From: a virus
Strand: one strand, 5' to 3'
DNA length: 58,157 nt
IMG/VR virus record: IMGVR_UViG_3300023220_000531
Location: 1 to 58,157 of that record
This document shows, in pieces, positions 48,140-57,021 of this stretch. Position 1 is the stretch's first letter, and every line of letters starts with the position of its first letter. The notes beneath the pieces are model-generated. The model was not told where the DNA came from, ran no database searches, and saw only the letters and a list, made by a program, of their open reading frames with translations. The position numbers were made by a program, and so were the translations under genes.

Positions 48140-49236
48140 AAGCCAGAGATATCGAGAGCAGATTACAAGACGAATTACCCCAATTAACCAACCGGTTTAC
48201 CCGGGAAGTATCGCTCGTTTCGATTATTCCTTCAGGTACTACAGCCACAGCGACCACATCGGCCGCGCATGGTAAAAGTGTCGGTGATCTTGTTTATGTT
48301 ATCGGTGCATTTGCTCCTGTAGTGATAACGTCAATTACGCGCGTAGGCACAACAGCAACAGTTATCACATCTACAAATCACGATTTAACAGAAAACTTCT
48401 TTGATACCATTACAATCGACGGTGCAACTGAATCAGAATTTAATGGCACATTTGATTTCAAGTTAACCGGAAAAGTATTAAATCGTAAAAAGTTTACATT
48501 TCAAGTTGCTGATTCTGGTCCTACGTCGTCAACCGGCAGCCCTGTTTTAGTTAATCCGGGCTCACCATTTGGCTACAACGGAAAACTAACACTGACCGGC
48601 GTTCCCAGTGCCACATCATTTACATATGATTTAACTTTAGCTTTAACCGAACCAGCTAACGTCGATACTGCATCAGTTGTTTTAGGATTGAGGATTTATT
48701 CAGCAATTACCCCAGAAAGAGCAAAAGAAGTTTTTGAATCTTCAGATGTATCTGGTGATGAATTGGTTGCTATTATAGTCGTTGGAGACATAACGGCTTC
48801 AAGATCAAGATCATCACTGAATGACGGTGTTGATTCAGGTGGCGTATCTGGGGATAACAGACAGCAAATATTAAATCCATACAATGTTTTTATGTTTCAA
48901 AAAGTTACTGATACAACGTCTGCAGCTGATCAAAGAGATACAATGGATGACATGGTTAGATTTGTGATCCGTTCGTTAGTAGGATGGGCGCCAAAAAGCA
49001 ATTACAATGTCGACTCTGGTAATGTGTCTAGATTTGTTAATGCTGGAGTCGATGAATACACACGGGCACTCTACGTTCACGGCGTAGAATTCCAATTAAT
49101 TGAAGAAATTACAAGCGGCGATTTGGCAATTGAACCCTTTAATGTGGCATTTCGCGATATTGCTGGTACTATTACTACAGATCAGGGCGAACAACCGCTG
49201 CTGGATGACATAAATTTAGACCAAGAACCCTTGTGA
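48136..49236 (+). CDS. Tail terminator-like protein with an inserted beta module
   Basis: A 366-residue protein. Residues 1-25 and about 185-366 form the expected part (ERAKEVFESSDVSGDELVAIIVVGD; NPYNVFMFQK; FRDIAGTITTDQGE), as in Mu-type gp37/terminator proteins near 150-200 residues. Between them lies an inserted beta-rich segment (about 25-185): TTATATTSAAHGKSVGDLV, then TVITSTNHDLTENFFDTITIDGATESEFNG. It overlaps the gp10-like gene by four bases. Confidence 0.6.
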   Translation: MKARDIESRLQDELPQLTNRFTREVSLVSIIPSGTTATATTSAAHGKSVGDLVYVIGAFAPVVITSITRVGTTATVITSTNHDLTENFFDTITIDGATESEFNGTFDFKLTGKVLNRKKFTFQVADSGPTSSTGSPVLVNPGSPFGYNGKLTLTGVPSATSFTYDLTLALTEPANVDTASVVLGLRIYSAITPERAKEVFESSDVSGDELVAIIVVGDITASRSRSSLNDGVDSGGVSGDNRQQILNPYNVFMFQKVTDTTSAADQRDTMDDMVRFVIRSLVGWAPKSNYNVDSGNVSRFVNAGVDEYTRALYVHGVEFQLIEEITSGDLAIEPFNVAFRDIAGTITTDQGEQPLLDDINLDQEPL

Positions 49237-49243
49237 GATTATT

Positions 49244-49456
49244 ATGACTTGTAAAGATTGCCATGTTGAATTAGAAATCAATGTCGATCTTCCTGGCTAT
49301 CCCAAAGGAACAAAGATCAAAGTCAGTGCGAATAAAGGTATTCCTACTTCAAAGTATTGGAGAGACCGAATTAAAGATTCTGATATCGACGGTTGCGTTT
49401 CAGTAGTTGTGAAAAAGACAGCCAAATCACCTAAACCCTCCGGAGCCGAATCATAA
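49244..49456 (+). CDS. Small protein before the sheath gene (Mu gp38-like position)
   Basis: A 70-residue protein: CKDCHVELEINVDLPGYPKG, then WRDRIKDSDIDGC, Lys/Pro-rich end. In Mu-type genomes a small gene (gp38) sits here between tail terminator and sheath. It ends in a TAATG overlap with the sheath gene. Function unknown. Confidence 0.55.
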   Translation: MTCKDCHVELEINVDLPGYPKGTKIKVSANKGIPTSKYWRDRIKDSDIDGCVSVVVKKTAKSPKPSGAES

Positions 49457-51021
49457 TGACCGAAATAAGCTTCCCCGAAACTACAACATCTTTAACCGGT
49501 GCTGTTGTTAACGTTAGTAACGAACCACAACGGATACTAGTTGCCAGCCAAAAGACGGCTGCAGGTACTGCTGTTTCTGGTGCGTTAAATACCAATATTC
49601 AAGCCGACGCTGATACATTGGCTGGTATTACCTCGATGGGTGCCGCTGTTGTTCGTGGTATTCGCAGGGCCAATACTGATACTGCTGTTGATTCCATATT
49701 CCTTGATGATGCGACCGGTACGGCTGCAACAGGCACAATTGTTTATGCAGGAACTGCAACGGCCGCTGGTGAATTGACAGCTATTACCGGGTCCCAGAGA
49801 AATAACAAATTATCAATCGCTGTAGCTGTCGGTGATACTGCTACCGTTATCGGCGACGCGCTTGTTGCAGCAATTATTGCCAACCTTCGCGCTCCCGTGA
49901 CTGGTATTAATACAGCTGGTAGCGTGGCACTTACAGCTGAAAATGATGGAACAGAGGGTAACGGAATTCATCTAGAAGTCGGTGATACCGTTGCTGGAAT
50001 AACTCAAACTGTAACAGCTATGACTGGTGGTGCTACAGATCCAACACTGACAGGTATATTCGATGTCATCGGCGATACCCGGTACCAGGCTATTGTTTGG
50101 AGTTGGTCAAACAGTCTTGCTGAATTAGTTACACTAGTTGACGATCGATTTAATGTTACTGATGATATTTTGGATGCCTTAGGCCATGTTGCCGCTTCAG
50201 ACACATTATCAAATCACTTAATCGTTGCTGGAGCTCAAAATACTTTCATTAATTACCACGCTCCAAAGCTGATTAGTACTGCAACCATCAAAGGCAATGA
50301 TCGAGGTGAACTACCTTATGTATTGGCAGGTTATGCCGGTGCACTGCGAAGCGTTAAATTAACCGTAGGCGCTTCAATCGCTGACTTGAACGTTGGCGAA
50401 TCCGGTTTAGATGGTATCGGTGGACCTGCTTTGGCCTCAAGGCCTTTGGCAAATACACCGGTGAATGCTTTATTGCCATCAGTACAAGGAATCGGGTGGA
50501 CTAGGCTGGAGATAAAACAGCTGAGAGATGCCGGAATGTCGGTCATGGGAAATAACAAGGCCGGTAATAAAGTTGTTTTAGGTCAGCAAATGACGCTAAG
50601 AACAACTGATTCAGCTGGCAACCCAGACAATTCATTTAAGTTTGTAAGCTTTTTTGATACCTCGACAGGTATTAGAGAGTTTTATGATAGCAACCTGAGA
50701 TCTGAATATGCTCAATCCAGGCTGACTGGCGGCGATGTTGTTGCTGGTCGACCAATGGTTAATCAAATATTATTTGAAGCGAAATTAACCGAGTTATTCA
50801 CCATTCTTTCCGAGGCTGGATTTGTTCTTACCCAAGCCGGACAACTTGCGCTTAACTTCTTCATTGCAAACATGGTTGTTACAGTCAATCTACAAACCGG
50901 AACTATTACCTGGTCCGTAAAAACTCCAATCAACGTACAGCTTCGAAATATTAACGGTGTAATTGAAATCGTTTTCGATGTTGTTGAAAGCTCAGGCGTA
51001 ACTGAAACAGAGGAAGCGTAA
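49456..51021 (+). CDS. Tail sheath protein (Mu gpL-like)
   Basis: A 521-residue protein of the size expected for a contractile sheath. Central GVVVNVS... repeated loops; GIGGPALASRPLANTPVNALLPSVQGIGWTR, LRDAGMSVMGNNKAGNKVVLGQQMTLRT and RLTGGDVVAGRPMVNQILF are typical of the C-terminal domain; the N-terminal insert (residues about 70-190) is Thr/Ala-rich. Contraction drives the tube through the envelope. Confidence 0.85.
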   Translation: MTEISFPETTTSLTGAVVNVSNEPQRILVASQKTAAGTAVSGALNTNIQADADTLAGITSMGAAVVRGIRRANTDTAVDSIFLDDATGTAATGTIVYAGTATAAGELTAITGSQRNNKLSIAVAVGDTATVIGDALVAAIIANLRAPVTGINTAGSVALTAENDGTEGNGIHLEVGDTVAGITQTVTAMTGGATDPTLTGIFDVIGDTRYQAIVWSWSNSLAELVTLVDDRFNVTDDILDALGHVAASDTLSNHLIVAGAQNTFINYHAPKLISTATIKGNDRGELPYVLAGYAGALRSVKLTVGASIADLNVGESGLDGIGGPALASRPLANTPVNALLPSVQGIGWTRLEIKQLRDAGMSVMGNNKAGNKVVLGQQMTLRTTDSAGNPDNSFKFVSFFDTSTGIREFYDSNLRSEYAQSRLTGGDVVAGRPMVNQILFEAKLTELFTILSEAGFVLTQAGQLALNFFIANMVVTVNLQTGTITWSVKTPINVQLRNINGVIEIVFDVVESSGVTETEEA

Positions 51022-51023
51022 AA

Positions 51024-51419
51024 ATGTCTATTGCGAATGATACGATTACGGTAAACGGTAACCCTGTTGCCATTAAGCCTAATTCTTTCAAGTACAAGCG
51101 CGGCGTAGCCAAATCGAAGGTTCGAACTGTTGTTGTTGGCAATGTCCGCACACAGGATTTCTCTCAAGATTTCGAAGACTCCATGGCTATGGTATCGTTT
51201 ATTTTGCTTCCAAGTGTAGAAAACGAAGGTTTGATTGATGGTTGGCAGGATGCTCTTAATACCAACACGGTAACTGATACAGGCATTGAAACGGTTAGCG
51301 GTGTTGAACAGTCATTCCGAAGGACATTTAAAAACGCTTCCGTTGTCGATGATCCAGAGCGCGCCCACGGTGCCGATGGTGAAATACCAATAGAATTCCA
51401 AGCTGATCAGGCGGTTTAA
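51024..51419 (+). CDS. Tail tube protein
   Basis: A 131-residue protein directly after the sheath gene, the normal place for the tube protein. DTITVNGNPVAIKPNSFKYKRGVAKSKVRTV and DFEDSMAMVSF, TVSGVEQSFRRTFKNASVVDD, HGADGEIPIEFQAD show the beta-sandwich tube type. RBS GGAAGCG. Confidence 0.75.
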   Translation: MSIANDTITVNGNPVAIKPNSFKYKRGVAKSKVRTVVVGNVRTQDFSQDFEDSMAMVSFILLPSVENEGLIDGWQDALNTNTVTDTGIETVSGVEQSFRRTFKNASVVDDPERAHGADGEIPIEFQADQAV

Positions 51420-51420
51420 T

Positions 51421-51909
51421 ATGAGTGTCGACGTTATTTTAGACGATGGCTTTAAGTATCATTTTAATGGTGAAGATGTAACAGCCAAACTTATTCGTAT
51501 CGCTCCTTTCTCAATGAAGCAATTAGATAAAGCTGATCCGATAAGAGAGATTTATTCTCACTCTATGGCCAATATGCAAATGAGGCTTACGGAAGAAGAA
51601 AAAGCCGAGATTGAAAAAGCACAGGAAATCGCAGCCGATAAAGCAGAGAAAGCCGATAAAAAGGAAGAAAAAGAAAAAAAGCTTGAAGTTGCAGATGGAA
51701 AGGCACTTTTATCGTTGTTTAGAATGCATTGTGATAAAGGTGATGCATCTAGAATGTCTTTGTATATGAAAGCTTTGCTTACCTCGGGCGTTGCTTATAT
51801 CGACGGTGAAAATGATCACAAGTTAAACGGCGCCAACATCGATGATATGACCCCGGGTGACTTCGACAAGCTTGCGGGGGAATATCTGGGAAATTTTATC
51901 AATTCGTAA
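51421..51909 (+). CDS. Tail assembly chaperone, upstream frame (Mu gp41-like)
   Basis: A 162-residue protein that begins VDVILDDGFKYHFNGEDVTAKLIRIAPFS, has a highly charged Lys/Glu/Ala helix in the middle, and ends NFINS. In Mu-type phages this G-like frame is followed by a T-like frame reached by -1 frameshift. The slippery site is at 51888-51894, about five codons before its stop. Confidence 0.75.
   Translation: MSVDVILDDGFKYHFNGEDVTAKLIRIAPFSMKQLDKADPIREIYSHSMANMQMRLTEEEKAEIEKAQEIAADKAEKADKKEEKEKKLEVADGKALLSLFRMHCDKGDASRMSLYMKALLTSGVAYIDGENDHKLNGANIDDMTPGDFDKLAGEYLGNFINS
51888..51894 (+). promoter_or_regulatory. Programmed -1 frameshift slippery site
   Basis: GGGAAAT at 51888-51894 in the zero frame reads G-GGA-AAT, a perfect X-XXY-YYZ heptamer like the GGGAAAG of lambda G-T. 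A -1 slip here leads into the T-like frame 51894-52088. Confidence 0.75.
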
Positions 51910-52088
51910 CTCTAGAAAGGGGTTACGATGATTTAATGCTAAACTGTTACAAAATCGCTAGGTTCACCAACGGCGGTTCACCAGTAGAAAGATTAATTAA
52001 CCTGCCACTCGATGAGCTTTTTTCTGAAATAAACATTGTAAACAAAGCCGCTGAACAAGAAAAAGCCATAGTAGACAGAACGAGGTAA
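51894..52088 (+). CDS. Tail assembly chaperone, -1 frame extension (Mu gp42-like)
   Basis: After slipping, reading continues FYQFVTLERGYDDLMLNCYKIARF and NGGSPVERLINLPLDELFSEINIVNKAAEQEKAIVDRTR to the TAA at 52086-52088, 64 residues. There is an ATG in this frame (51936) but no good ribosome-binding site, so the frame is probably made only as a fusion of about 222 residues with the upstream chaperone. It would bind the tape measure protein. Confidence 0.75.
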   Translation, partial: FYQFVTLERGYDDLMLNCYKIARFTNGGSPVERLINLPLDELFSEINIVNKAAEQEKAIVDRTR

Positions 52089-52092
52089 CAAA

Positions 52093-53691
52093 ATGGCTTT
52101 CGATGTTTCGTGGATCTTCACAGCCAAGAACAAATACTCCAAAGAAGCAAAGAAGATTGCTGCCGATACTGCCAAAATTAATAAAGAGGCAAAGGCGGCA
52201 ACCGGCGCCCTATTGAGAAAAGGTTCTGCTTTACGTAAATTAAAAGCAGCTGCGATAATTGCTAAAAGAAAGTTACGCGATTACCGAAAAGAAACCACTT
52301 TAACAACCCGCGCTTCTTCACAACTAGTAACTCAATTAAAAACGTTTGCTGTGACGGCTGTAGCAGGTCTCGGTCTGTTAAAAATCATCCAGGAGGGTGC
52401 CAAGTTTCAAGATTCAATGGCCGACTTGTCAGCGATAACCGGTGCTGTTGGTAAGGATTTTGATTTTCTAAAAGGCAAAGTTAAGGAATTAGCTATTAGT
52501 TCCCGCGTGTTACCGACAGATGTAGCATTGGCATTCAAATCTGTTGCTTCCGCAAAACCCGAGTTACTTGAAAACACAGAACTATTATCTAAAGTCACAG
52601 AGAAAGTTCTGTTGTTGAAAAACGCTGCTGGTATTGAAATGGAAGAGGCGGTAAATACCGTTGCCCGGGGATTAAATATTTTCGGAGCTGAAGCTGATCA
52701 GGCAGGGAAGTTTGTTGATATCCTGGCTGCCGGTGCCAAATTTGGTTCATCGGAAATAAGAAACACTGGAGAGGCTTTGTTGATCGCTGGTGGTTCAGCT
52801 GTCGACGCCGGTTTGAGTTTCACGGAATTAAACGCAGCAATCCAGGTTGTTGCGAAAGGTGGTTTTGTTGCCAGCCAAGCCGGTACTGGACTACAGGCGA
52901 TATTCATAAAGCTGACCAAAGCAGGATTCGATTTCAAAAAGCTCGGTGTTGATGGCGTCATGTCTCAAGTTGCCGATATGCTTGATAGAACAGAAGGTTC
53001 AGCAGCCAAGGCACAATTAAAATCAAAATTATTCGGTGAAGAGCATCAGAAAATTGCAGGCGCATTGCTTAGAAATATCCCACTAATTACTGAATTGAAC
53101 GAAAAGCTTAAAACTACAGGGATTGCGACCGAACAAGCTAGGGTAAGAATGGCAACGTTTAATTCTGGTGTGGAAGGGATGAAAGTTAAGCTTTCTCTTT
53201 TAGCCTCTGGAATTTTTGACAAGACACTTCCCGCGATCGGTTTTCTTACCGGTGGAGTGAATAGCTTTTTATCCAGTCTAGATGAATCCGATATCGAGCT
53301 TTTTAGTTTATTGCTAACAGGTCTTGCGGCGGCCGCTGGTGCTGTCGGTTTAGCGTTTGCCGCTGCATTCAAACTTATACTATTTGTCGTAAAACCTGTT
53401 TTTGCTGTATTAAAAGGAATAGCAACAGTCGTCGGGCAAGTAACAGCTGCATTTGCAACGCTAGATTTCAGTCAATTTGATCTGGGTGGAGCGTTCGATC
53501 TTGGTGGAAGATTCCTTGGACTTGGCGAAGCATCCCCTTCAGTAAGCCCTGCTGTGTCGTCAGCAAGCGCAAATGCAACTGTTAGCGGTGAGATAGTCGT
53601 TAGAGATTCAGGCGGCAATGTCGAATCAGTGAGCTCTGACGGTAATTTCCAGGGCGCTCAAGGCAATATCGGTCTAGGATTAGCAGGATGA
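52093..53691 (+). CDS. Tail tape measure protein
   Basis: A 532-residue protein with basic start, then FQDSMADLSAITGAVGKDFDFLKGKVKELA, AAGIEMEEAVNTVARGLNIFGAEADQAGKFVDILAAGA, GGSAVDAGLSFTELNAAIQV, the TP901-type tape measure core, and two hydrophobic segments near residues 410-460 (GLAAAAGAVGLAFAAAFKLILFVVKPVF). It is short, predicting a short tail. The gene follows the chaperones directly, as usual. Confidence 0.85.
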   Translation: MAFDVSWIFTAKNKYSKEAKKIAADTAKINKEAKAATGALLRKGSALRKLKAAAIIAKRKLRDYRKETTLTTRASSQLVTQLKTFAVTAVAGLGLLKIIQEGAKFQDSMADLSAITGAVGKDFDFLKGKVKELAISSRVLPTDVALAFKSVASAKPELLENTELLSKVTEKVLLLKNAAGIEMEEAVNTVARGLNIFGAEADQAGKFVDILAAGAKFGSSEIRNTGEALLIAGGSAVDAGLSFTELNAAIQVVAKGGFVASQAGTGLQAIFIKLTKAGFDFKKLGVDGVMSQVADMLDRTEGSAAKAQLKSKLFGEEHQKIAGALLRNIPLITELNEKLKTTGIATEQARVRMATFNSGVEGMKVKLSLLASGIFDKTLPAIGFLTGGVNSFLSSLDESDIELFSLLLTGLAAAAGAVGLAFAAAFKLILFVVKPVFAVLKGIATVVGQVTAAFATLDFSQFDLGGAFDLGGRFLGLGEASPSVSPAVSSASANATVSGEIVVRDSGGNVESVSSDGNFQGAQGNIGLGLAG

Positions 53692-54632
53692 CAATAGAGC
53701 AGCTTCATACAGCCTCGTTCAAAGGCGTTACATTTCCTTGTACTGTTTCACAAACAAGGGTTGGTCGCGCTCAAATTATCCACAGGTTCATCAACAGCAA
53801 CAAAAATTCTATCGAAGATCAAGGTTTAGATCCTCGAGGGTATAGCTTGACTGCCGTTATTAGCGGGACTAATTATTTGCAAGACCGCGATAGATTGCTT
53901 GCAACGATCGAAGAAGGTGGAAAAGGAACTTTAATTCATCCGTTTTATGGTCGAATAGAAAACATTGTTGCATTTCCTGTCACCATCGAGGAAAAAATGA
54001 GTGCCCTGGGAAGGGTAGAAATCCCGCTTGTTTTTGAACTGGATGAATCTGAAGGCATCCCAACAAAGCTTATTAATTCCAGTAGTGAGATCAGCCAGAA
54101 AAAATTGAAGGTCTTGGATTCTTTTTCTACCGAAGTAAAAGATAAGTTCAAAGTAACCAGCACAGCGACCGGTAATTTCGAATCTGCTAAAAACAAACTG
54201 GATGGCTTTGTTATTTCGTTGATCAAAAACGTGACTACTGCAACTATCTCAGGTGGATTGGCTAACGGTTTCAAGGCCGCTGTTAATGATTTCTCATCCA
54301 ATATTAATCTCTTGATTAACAATCCTGAAGAGTTAGGTATACAAATGACTGATTTGATGGGTGACATTTCCAATTTATACGACGAACCAGAGCAAATATT
54401 AGAGGTCTCAGGACGTTTTTTTGATTTTGGTGACGATGACACACCTATTGTTGAAACCACCACAGGACTCACTGAGAGGGCTTTAAACAACAGCACATTG
54501 AACAAGACTATCCAAGGATCGGCATTAGCTGTAGCCTATGAAGCTGCAGGCCTTATTGAATACGGCACTGTGGAAGAGATAGATTCGGTTTCCAATAATC
54601 TGGAATCAATTTTTGAAAAGGTGGTGGCATGA
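53688..54632 (+). CDS. DNA circulation N-domain protein (Mu gp43-like)
   Basis: A 314-residue protein overlapping the tape measure stop (ATGA). N-terminal ASFKGVTFPCTVSQTRVGRAQIIH, DYLTAVISGTNYLQDRDRLLATIEEGGKGTLIHPFYGR is the DNA_circ_N domain of Mu gp43. C-terminal part is helical, ending near residue 314. It acts at the tail tip/baseplate hub. Confidence 0.8.
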   Translation: MTIEQLHTASFKGVTFPCTVSQTRVGRAQIIHRFINSNKNSIEDQGLDPRGYSLTAVISGTNYLQDRDRLLATIEEGGKGTLIHPFYGRIENIVAFPVTIEEKMSALGRVEIPLVFELDESEGIPTKLINSSSEISQKKLKVLDSFSTEVKDKFKVTSTATGNFESAKNKLDGFVISLIKNVTTATISGGLANGFKAAVNDFSSNINLLINNPEELGIQMTDLMGDISNLYDEPEQILEVSGRFFDFGDDDTPIVETTTGLTERALNNSTLNKTIQGSALAVAYEAAGLIEYGTVEEIDSVSNNLESIFEKVVA

Positions 54633-54871
54633 GCTTAAGTTTGGAAGTCATTAACAGCCTGGATGATATTAGAGTTGTCACTCAAGCGGTTTTGAATGAT
54701 CAAAAATTATCAGCAAGGAGGATTGACCAGGTAGAAGTTAATACCCAGCCTATCAGTTTGATTGCCTATGCTTTTTATGGTGAAAGCACATTAACCGAAG
54801 ACTTAATCGCTTTGAACAAGGACATCAACGTATCGTATTACAGTGGCGAAGTTGATATATTGACCGCATGA
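54629..54871 (+). CDS. Small LysM/gpX-like tail protein
   Basis: An 80-residue protein (ATGA overlaps on both sides). NSLDDIRVVTQAVLNDQKLSARRIDQVEV and LIAYAFYGESTLTEDLIALNKDI show the LysM-like spacing of tail protein X. Probably part of the hub under the spike. Confidence 0.65.
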   Translation: MSLSLEVINSLDDIRVVTQAVLNDQKLSARRIDQVEVNTQPISLIAYAFYGESTLTEDLIALNKDINVSYYSGEVDILTA

Positions 54872-55962
54872 TCACTATAGAAGCCGATGGTATTCAATAC
54901 GAAAGACTCATTTCAGTTGAGTGTGGTGCTTCACTGGGTGCTCTGGTCAGAGATTTCACAATAGTTATTGCCAGGCCAAATGATAGAGCGCTTCCTTTTA
55001 CTGGTGGTGAAGCCGTAAAGGTTGTTATTGATAACGAATTATTTATTGATGGTAATATTTTCGCAGTGGCACCGGGTTATTCCAAAGACGCTCATACCAT
55101 CATTATGACAGGTCGAAGCAAAGCGGCTAATTTCATTGATTCATCGTTACTCCCTTTCTCGATATTGACCGATATTTCATTAGAAGCAGCTATTCAAAAA
55201 GCTCTTTCTCAGCTTAAATCAACACTGTCTATCGTCAACAATGTTTCAGGCCTTGCCGATTTCTCACAGACCGAGGATAAAATTGGGGCAAGCGTTGGCG
55301 AAAACGCATTTGAATACGCCAATAAACTGGCATTAAAAAGACAGGTGCTTTTGACCTCCGATGCATCTGGCAATATTGTTATCGATCGAACCGGAATAGA
55401 AGAGTTGAGGGTTACTTTAACTAATCTCTTTGGTGGCGGCGGAAATATAATCGATGGTTCTGCCTCTTACGACATATCCAGGCGTTACGATAAATATTTT
55501 GTTCAATCGCAACTCAACGAATCGGCCAGTATTTTTGCAGGCTCACTAAACCCTGAAGAATCAGTTAATCAAGTCGGTAGCGCAGAAGATCAAACGATGA
55601 TTGATTTTGGTCTTAATCGACAGCTGGTAAAAAAGGCAGAAAAGGCTTCATCGTCTGAACAGTGTCAATCCCGGGCAACATGGGAAGGGAATATACGACG
55701 CGCCAAAAGCCGTGACTATTCCGTTACCGTTCAAGGTGTCAGGCCAAAGGATGGAAAGATTTGGGAGATCAATAAATTGGTCCCTGTTAATGACGAATAT
55801 GCCGGTTTAAATGAGATCATGCTTATCGATAGTGTACGCTTTCATCAGAGCAGATCAGGCGGCACTTTAGCAAAACTTTCACTTGTTGATAGAAATTCCT
55901 ATAATGTTTCATTACAAGAACCACCACCAGTAAAAAAGAAGGATAGTCCATTTGGCATTTGA
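54868..55962 (+). CDS. Baseplate hub protein (Mu gp44 / P2 gpD-like)
   Basis: A 364-residue protein. Features: YERLISVECGASLGALVRDFTIVIARPND, TIIMTGRSKAANFIDSSL, NAFEYANKLALKRQVLLTSDASGNIVIDRTG, all of the gpD/gp44-like hub family. It links the tube to the spike. Overlaps the gp45-like gene by eleven bases. Confidence 0.8.
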   Translation: MITIEADGIQYERLISVECGASLGALVRDFTIVIARPNDRALPFTGGEAVKVVIDNELFIDGNIFAVAPGYSKDAHTIIMTGRSKAANFIDSSLLPFSILTDISLEAAIQKALSQLKSTLSIVNNVSGLADFSQTEDKIGASVGENAFEYANKLALKRQVLLTSDASGNIVIDRTGIEELRVTLTNLFGGGGNIIDGSASYDISRRYDKYFVQSQLNESASIFAGSLNPEESVNQVGSAEDQTMIDFGLNRQLVKKAEKASSSEQCQSRATWEGNIRRAKSRDYSVTVQGVRPKDGKIWEINKLVPVNDEYAGLNEIMLIDSVRFHQSRSGGTLAKLSLVDRNSYNVSLQEPPPVKKKDSPFGI

Positions 55963-56572
55963 TCGCGCTAATATCACAAAAGAAGGAACTGACGACCAAG
56001 ACGTTAGGATCCAGCAGTACGCAAAAAACGGTGATGTCGATGACGCTGAAATCTGGGCGCCTTATGGTTTATCGTATAATCTCCCAGAAAATTCTCTGTG
56101 TTTATTTGCTCAAATTGGCGGCGATGACGGCAATATTATTTTATTACCGGATCGGTCACAGGACAGAGTTAAGAATTTAAAGCGAGGTGAAGTTGCTTTA
56201 TTCAATCCTTTAACAAAAAGCCGCATGGTGTTCAGGCTTAATGGCGATATCGAGATTGTTACTGAGGGGGAAAGTGGCGACAGATTAACCACTATTAAAA
56301 AAGACGAAATCATGACGGTTGGTGGTGATAAAACGGTCACCGTTACCGGCGACGATACATTGACTGTTGCGGGTAAGATGACCATTACCGTTACCGGTGA
56401 TTGTGACTTAAAAGCGGCTAGTGTTAATATTGATGCCAGCGTTACTAATTTAGGTGTAGGCGGTAACGCAATAGCCAGGCTTGGTGATGCTGTTCAGGTG
56501 ACAGGTGTTCAATCTGGTGCAAGTACTGCGACAGGCACTATTACCAGCGCTGGAGTTAATAAAAGCATATGA
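55952..56572 (+). CDS. Baseplate spike protein (Mu gp45-like)
   Basis: A 206-residue protein starting with TTG at 55952 (GAAGGAT upstream). A compact OB-like N-terminal part (IWAPYGLSYNLPENSLCLFAQIG) followed by a repetitive beta-helix type sequence (MTVGGDKTVTVTGDDTLTVAG, MTITVTGDCDLKAA), as in the membrane-piercing spike. The spike would pierce the outer membrane. Confidence 0.8.
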   Translation: MAFDRANITKEGTDDQDVRIQQYAKNGDVDDAEIWAPYGLSYNLPENSLCLFAQIGGDDGNIILLPDRSQDRVKNLKRGEVALFNPLTKSRMVFRLNGDIEIVTEGESGDRLTTIKKDEIMTVGGDKTVTVTGDDTLTVAGKMTITVTGDCDLKAASVNIDASVTNLGVGGNAIARLGDAVQVTGVQSGASTATGTITSAGVNKSI

Positions 56573-57021
56573 CAGACGCAATATTAGTCAGACCAAAAGG
56601 TAAAACATGGGATTTCACTATTGCTTCCGATGGTGGTATTGAAACTGAATCGTTTTTCGATACTGCTATATTGACATCGCTTTATGAAGAAAAGCGCGCC
56701 TCTAGCTCTGAAGTTGAAAGACCAGAACTCAGAAGGGGTTGGATTGGTAACGAATCCACTCCAGATTTTGAGCGAGGTTCCAAGCTTTGGTTATTCTCTC
56801 AGTCAAGGCTTACCAGATCCGTAATCAATGGTATTATTTCAGCAGCGAACGAAGCTTTGGCGTGGCTTGTAGAACAAGACTATGCTTTAAGCGTTACCAG
56901 CGATGTCGAATTGTCCAACGGAACAGTAAATTTATTGATTCGATTGGAAAGACCTGATGGGCAAATAGACAAAAGATTGTTGCCGCTATGGGATCGCAGC
57001 GGAATAACCGAGACTGAATAA
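56569..57021 (+). CDS. Baseplate protein (Mu gp46-like)
   Basis: A 150-residue protein. FDTAILTSLYEEKRASSSEVERPELRRGWIGNES and GSKLWLFSQSRLTRSVINGIISAANEALAWLVE are the GP46 family signature. It is a baseplate wedge component, coupled by ATGA to the spike gene and adjacent to the J gene. Confidence 0.85.
   Translation: MTDAILVRPKGKTWDFTIASDGGIETESFFDTAILTSLYEEKRASSSEVERPELRRGWIGNESTPDFERGSKLWLFSQSRLTRSVINGIISAANEALAWLVEQDYALSVTSDVELSNGTVNLLIRLERPDGQIDKRLLPLWDRSGITETE

Noticed and set aside
53945-54505. 186-codon frame on the minus strand
   Set aside because: It is antisense to the DNA circulation protein gene, whose family signature is clear; Ser/Leu/Val-rich composition is typical of antisense shadow frames.
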